Shown: piece by piece, positions 60,396 to 64,000 of the stretch
Layout of the letters: the number at the start of each line of letters is the position of its first letter
Numbering within the stretch: the first letter of the stretch is position 1
From: Amaranthus tricolor
Lineage: Eukaryota; Streptophyta; Magnoliopsida; Caryophyllales; Amaranthaceae
DNA length: 64,000 nt
Direction of reading: 5' to 3'
NCBI RefSeq assembly: GCF_026212465.1
Contig: NC_080055.1
Location: forward strand, 14,771,022 to 14,835,021
Position numbers and translations under genes: made by a program
The notes under the pieces: model-generated
The model's input: only the letters and a program-made list of their open reading frames with translations
The model's database searches: none
Told to the model about the DNA's origin: nothing

Positions 60396-61413
60396 TTGGG
60401 TTCCCTGTCAATTATGCATGAATCATATTTCTTAATCCACATGCGTTCGACATAGATTTTATTTGCTTTGTTATGTTGTTCCCTTTTTGCACATTGAAAT
60501 TTCTGGTGTCCACTCTTTCTACAAAAGGAACAGACTTTACTACTGGGGAGATCAACATAGACCTTTTTCTTTCTATTATTCTTAACATAACCTAGGCCTT
60601 CTGTACTCTTTGTTTTAGCGTCTAGAATCCATTTGGGAACTTCATTGAATTTCCCTTTTCCTCTTGAATTTAGTTCGTGTTTTAGTTTTTCATTTTCTAT
60701 TTTACTATATTCTAAGTCTAATTTCATCTTTTGAAATTCAGTGCTAAACAAGTGAGTGGATACATCATTTAAGTCCTTTTTTCTTTTTAATCCTAGCAAT
60801 TTATATTGATTTAGTTCAACATTAAGAATAATATATTCCTGTTTCACTTTTTCCAATGTTTCTTTTAAAATAATGTTTTGATCTAGCAAATCAAAAAATC
60901 TACTTTGCACATCTAACCTAAAGGAATTTAGGTAGGAAGCATGGTCTTTACTAGTGTTAAGGTCTTTTTCAATTTGGAGACATTTGACATTCTGTTCATC
61001 TAACTTTTCTTGTGTCTCCAAGAGCAACTTAATTAATTTATATTTATTGAATTTAAATAGGTGTATAGGAAATGAACTAGAAGACATTATCTCCTTTTCT
61101 TTAGACTCTTCAACCTTGCTGTGATGAGAGGCCATGAGACACAGATTTGCAGTTTCTTCTTCTACGGGGACTTCTGTCTCAGCTTCGTTCTCGGTATCAC
61201 CCCATGCTGCAATCATGGCTCTGCGAAAGTCTGTTGTGAAGTTTCCTTTCATTGGTTGTCTTCCTGCTTTCCTTGCCTTTTCCTTGCCCTTGTCATTTTT
61301 CCATTATGAGCAATTCTTGATGAAGTGATCGGCACTTCCACATTTGTGGCATTCGAATTTTATCTTCATGTTAGCAATTTCTCTTTCTTCGTTATTTCTT
61401 TGATAGGCGTATC
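60396..61413 (-). pseudogene. gag: Gag of copia D, C-terminal part
   Basis: From 61413 downward: QRNNEER, the first zinc knuckle CHKCGSADHFIKNC, a stop near 61303, then an open frame from 61252 (MKGNFTTDFRRAMIAAWGDT). It continues through a coiled-coil region to the second knuckle CSFCRKSGHQKFQC and the VERMWIKKYDSC tail. The N-terminal two-fifths is separated by the hAT insertion at 61414. The C-terminal end is cut by the CACTA insertion. Confidence 0.85.
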
Positions 61414-61424
61414 TAGGGATGGCC

Positions 61425-61735
61425 ACGGAGCGGGTTACCCGGAACCGAACCAGTGCCGAACCGCTTGGAACCGGAACCGTTCGCGATAGGTTCCGAACCG
61501 GCCTGAACCGCGGAATCGTGAAACCGCCGAAAAAAAAGTTGCAGGAACCGTGAAACCGCCGGAAAAAAACTGCATGAACCGGACCTAAGAACCGCGGGTT
61601 GGAACCGTAACCGGTCCGGGTGAGCCGGAACCGAGACCGGTCCGGGAGAACCGGCCCAACGGTTCCATGGAACCGGAACCGGAGCCGGGACCGGTGCGGG
61701 TGAACCGACCTAGCGGTTCCATGGAACCGAAACCG
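61425..61735. repeat. Subterminal GGAACC/GGTTCC array of hAT copy 3
   Basis: Tandem GGAACCG and CCGGAACC units with two GGTTCCATGGAACC palindromes; the same layout as copies 1 and 2. Confidence 0.85.
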
Positions 61736-62039
61736 TGAATCTAGTCGTTGAACTAGCCATTTATAGCCATTGGGGATTTTTCTATAAATACCCATCACTT
61801 TCAATCATTTTCATTCACAACTCATCTCTTCTCCTACTCTCTCTACTTACTCTCTCTACTTAATTACTTAATTACGTAATTATTCTCTTAATTACATAAT
61901 TAGTTTTTTTAATTATTTCTTAATTTAGTTAATTACATAATTAGTCTTATAATTATTTCTTAATTTAGTTAATTACATAATCAGTCTATTAATTATTTAT
62001 TTATTTCTTAATTCTATTATTATTTCAATATTATCAATC

Positions 62040-64000
62040 ATGTCTTCTTTTTTGAAAAAATTCTCTAAAAAGGTTACTAAAGTGGCAAAATCATTGGGAG
62101 GTTCTAGCTTCAAAAGGAAAGCCACTTCAACTCCGTTGGTATCAACAACACCTTAGATTAGTAATTACAATTATGAACCAAATTATCCAGAAGGGTACGA
62201 CCAAGAATTACACAATTATGCAGAAGAAGTGGAAAGAGAAATACAAATTGATGAAGAAAATGAACAAGAAGAGGAACCAAAGACCCCTATTGGGATACAT
62301 AATTCTCGATAGTCATCAACAAGATCACATGAAGAACAACCACAACAACAACAACAAAGACAAGCTCGTGGTAAACGAGTCAATTTCCAAACTATCGGTT
62401 AGTTTTATAATTTTATTCTTCAAATTGATTAAATTTTAAATTATTATTTATTTATATAGTGTGGTATTTGAGTATGTCTTTATATTTAAATTTAGATGAA
62501 GATGAACCAGTAAGATAACCTTTTCCGGCAATGCCACCTCATAGTGGTAGAGCTGTTTCACATGTGTGGTCGTACTTTACAAAAGAACCAACCGACAATC
62601 CAGATGTTTTCTTATGCACTTGTCAAATTTGTGAAAGTCAAGGAGTAAAGCCCTTAGTTTAATACAATTTCGCCAGAGGTAAATACTTTTTTAATTTTTT
62701 ATACATACATTATATATTCATATTTTATAAAAATTTATTTATTGTGTTTTGTGAATACGTGTTAGGTGGTGGTACGGGATCTTTTAACAAGCATTTGGAA
62801 AAGAAGCATGGAATCACAAAAGAAACTCATGCAGCAAGCGGCAGCGGGACCACAAGTGGAAGCCGACAGTGGGACATTCCCATCACATGTATGCCTTTTA
62901 AATATAATCGTAATGATATGATTAATGAATTTTCTAAGTATGTAATTTGTGATGAATTTCCATTTAACCATGCTGAAAGTAGGGCATACGAGCGTTACAC
63001 TAGAAAAACTTTGCAACAACAATATAGAGCAATCCCTAGGAGCACTCTTGAACGACGCACAATTAAATTATATGAAACAATGCGCTATGAATTAGTAGAA
63101 ATGTTTAAATCTTTTAATGGTAGGGTTAGCATAACAATTAATATTTGCTCTGCTCCCCCACATTTAGAATCTTATATGTGAGTGTATTACTATTTTTTAT
63201 CATCTTCTTAAACATACGCATGAAGATACTAACCCATATTTAAATCCGATTCTTGCATATATGATGGATAAGTGGAAGACATATTTTACCGATTTTCCTT
63301 TTATTTATGGAATTGCAACCATTTTAGACCCATGTTTTAAGACATAAGTCCTTACTAAAGTAATTGGATTTTACTACCAAACATTAGATCGCCCGCCTAG
63401 TGATGTACATAATTATGTTGGAACTTGTAAAAAACTTTTAGCAGAACTTCATGATTACTATGCTAGTGTATATAACCCAAAACGCGATACGTCTAGGCGT
63501 GCTAGCGTCTCGGCACGTCCCTCTTATTACAATTTCGTAATAGCTAATATAATGAGCCAAGATGATAGTTTTGTAGGATCATCTTCTTCTTCACCCTCCA
63601 CTGCATATTTAGAATTAGATAATTATCTTAAACATCACTTTTAAATTGACCAAGGTAGCAATAATATTTTAGAGTGGTGGAAAGAAAAATCTAAAAAATT
63701 TCCCATATTATCGAGAATTGCAAAGGATATCCTTGCAATTCCTGATTCTACGATTGCGTCGGAGTCTGCTTTTAGTGCAGGTAGAAGAGTTTTAGTCGAA
63801 AACAGATCTCGTCTTACTTCATATAGTATTCAAATATGTGTTTGCAAGAAAGATTGGGATCAAGCGGAGATTCGAACACAAGGACTAAGGAATGATGATG
63901 ATCAAGGCGATGATGATGATCCATGGATGATGATGGATACATCTACATCATCGTTAGGAGGAGAGTCAGCGGAAGCATCTAACCAACCAGATGATGATGA
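62040..64000 (+). pseudogene. hAT transposase copy 3: three exons, stops and internal deletion
   Basis: Exon 1 (62040-62397) starts MSSFLKKFSKKVTKVAKSLG, has stops near 62154 and 62308, then a Gln tract and KRVNFQTIG before a GT donor. Exon 2 (about 62496-62678) holds SHVWSYFTKEPTDNPDVF and CTCQIC of the BED finger, with stops near 62516 and 62657. Exon 3 starts near 62766 with FNKHLEKKHGITKE. At 63181 the sequence jumps from the PPHLESYM segment to the SECITIFYHLL segment, dropping about 180 residues of the catalytic core. The C-terminal dimerisation domain follows (RIAKDILAIPDSTIASESAF) with further stops near 63347 and 63642. Confidence 0.87.

Larger units (their letters stand above)
55868..61413 (-). 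mobile_element. Sirevirus-like copia element D, internally deleted and twice interrupted
   Basis: From left: a 3' LTR fragment (55868 to about 56417) fused directly to RNase H/RT sequence, so the RNase H end, extra ORF, polypurine tracts and LTR start are deleted. Then pol (to 59090), a CACTA insertion (59115-60395) at the gag end, gag (60396-61413), and a hAT insertion at 61414. The gag start, primer site and 5' LTR must lie beyond the window. Sequence is close to copias A and C. Confidence 0.88.
61414..64000 (+). mobile_element. hAT transposon copy 3 (runs past the window end)
   Basis: It begins TAGGGATGGCCACGG. The 8 bases outside, GGCGTATC (61406-61413), should recur beyond the far end. 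It has the GGAACC array, leader repeats and transposase exons as in copy 2. It interrupts the gag of copia D. Several in-frame stops and an internal deletion near 63181 make it defective. Confidence 0.92.

Overview
The window looks like nuclear DNA of a eudicot plant. One host gene is intact: a 16-exon zeaxanthin epoxidase (ZEP/ABA1-type) with canonical GT-AG introns. Nearly everything else is plant transposable elements. The lineage may be Caryophyllales, but that rests only on general resemblance and is tentative.

Layout. 1-540 is a (TA)n tract. 547-1446 is a 5'-truncated plant mobile domain (PMD) coding fragment with one intron. 1763-1927 holds five small palindromic repeats. 2265-9937 (minus) is ZEP, with five MITE-like inserts in its introns. 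10413-13088 is a hAT element with a perfect 8-bp target duplication. 13348 to about 19215 is a Ty3/gypsy-type element with a tRNA-Asp-like primer site and a decayed gag-like ORF; its LTR is split by a solo LTR (13680-15977, duplication ACCAT). 20310-21583 is the right end of a CACTA element.

From 21584 to about 51.6 kb runs an old, broken Ty1/copia element ('B') that acted as a landing pad. Inside it lie a nearly full-length Sirevirus-like copia element on the plus strand ('C', 23186-34149, duplication ATCAA), a second one on the minus strand ('A', 34532-44935) and a truncated minus-strand hAT copy (44936-47623). To the right are a CACTA element (51917-55690) with TNP2 and ULP1-like protease remnants, and a third Sirevirus-like element ('D', minus, 55868-61413). 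D is itself split by a small CACTA (59115-60395) and by a third hAT copy (61414 to the window end).

The most notable signals are these. Copies A, B and C carry an extra ORF of about 500-570 codons downstream of pol, without an obvious signal peptide or membrane segment. Copies A, C and D share a gag/pol junction where a stop codon is followed by a splice-acceptor-like sequence. Polypurine tracts upstream of the 3' LTR are doubled. The hAT copies have dense GGAACC/GGTTCC arrays at their ends. The three hAT copies have different defects, and none can encode a full transposase.
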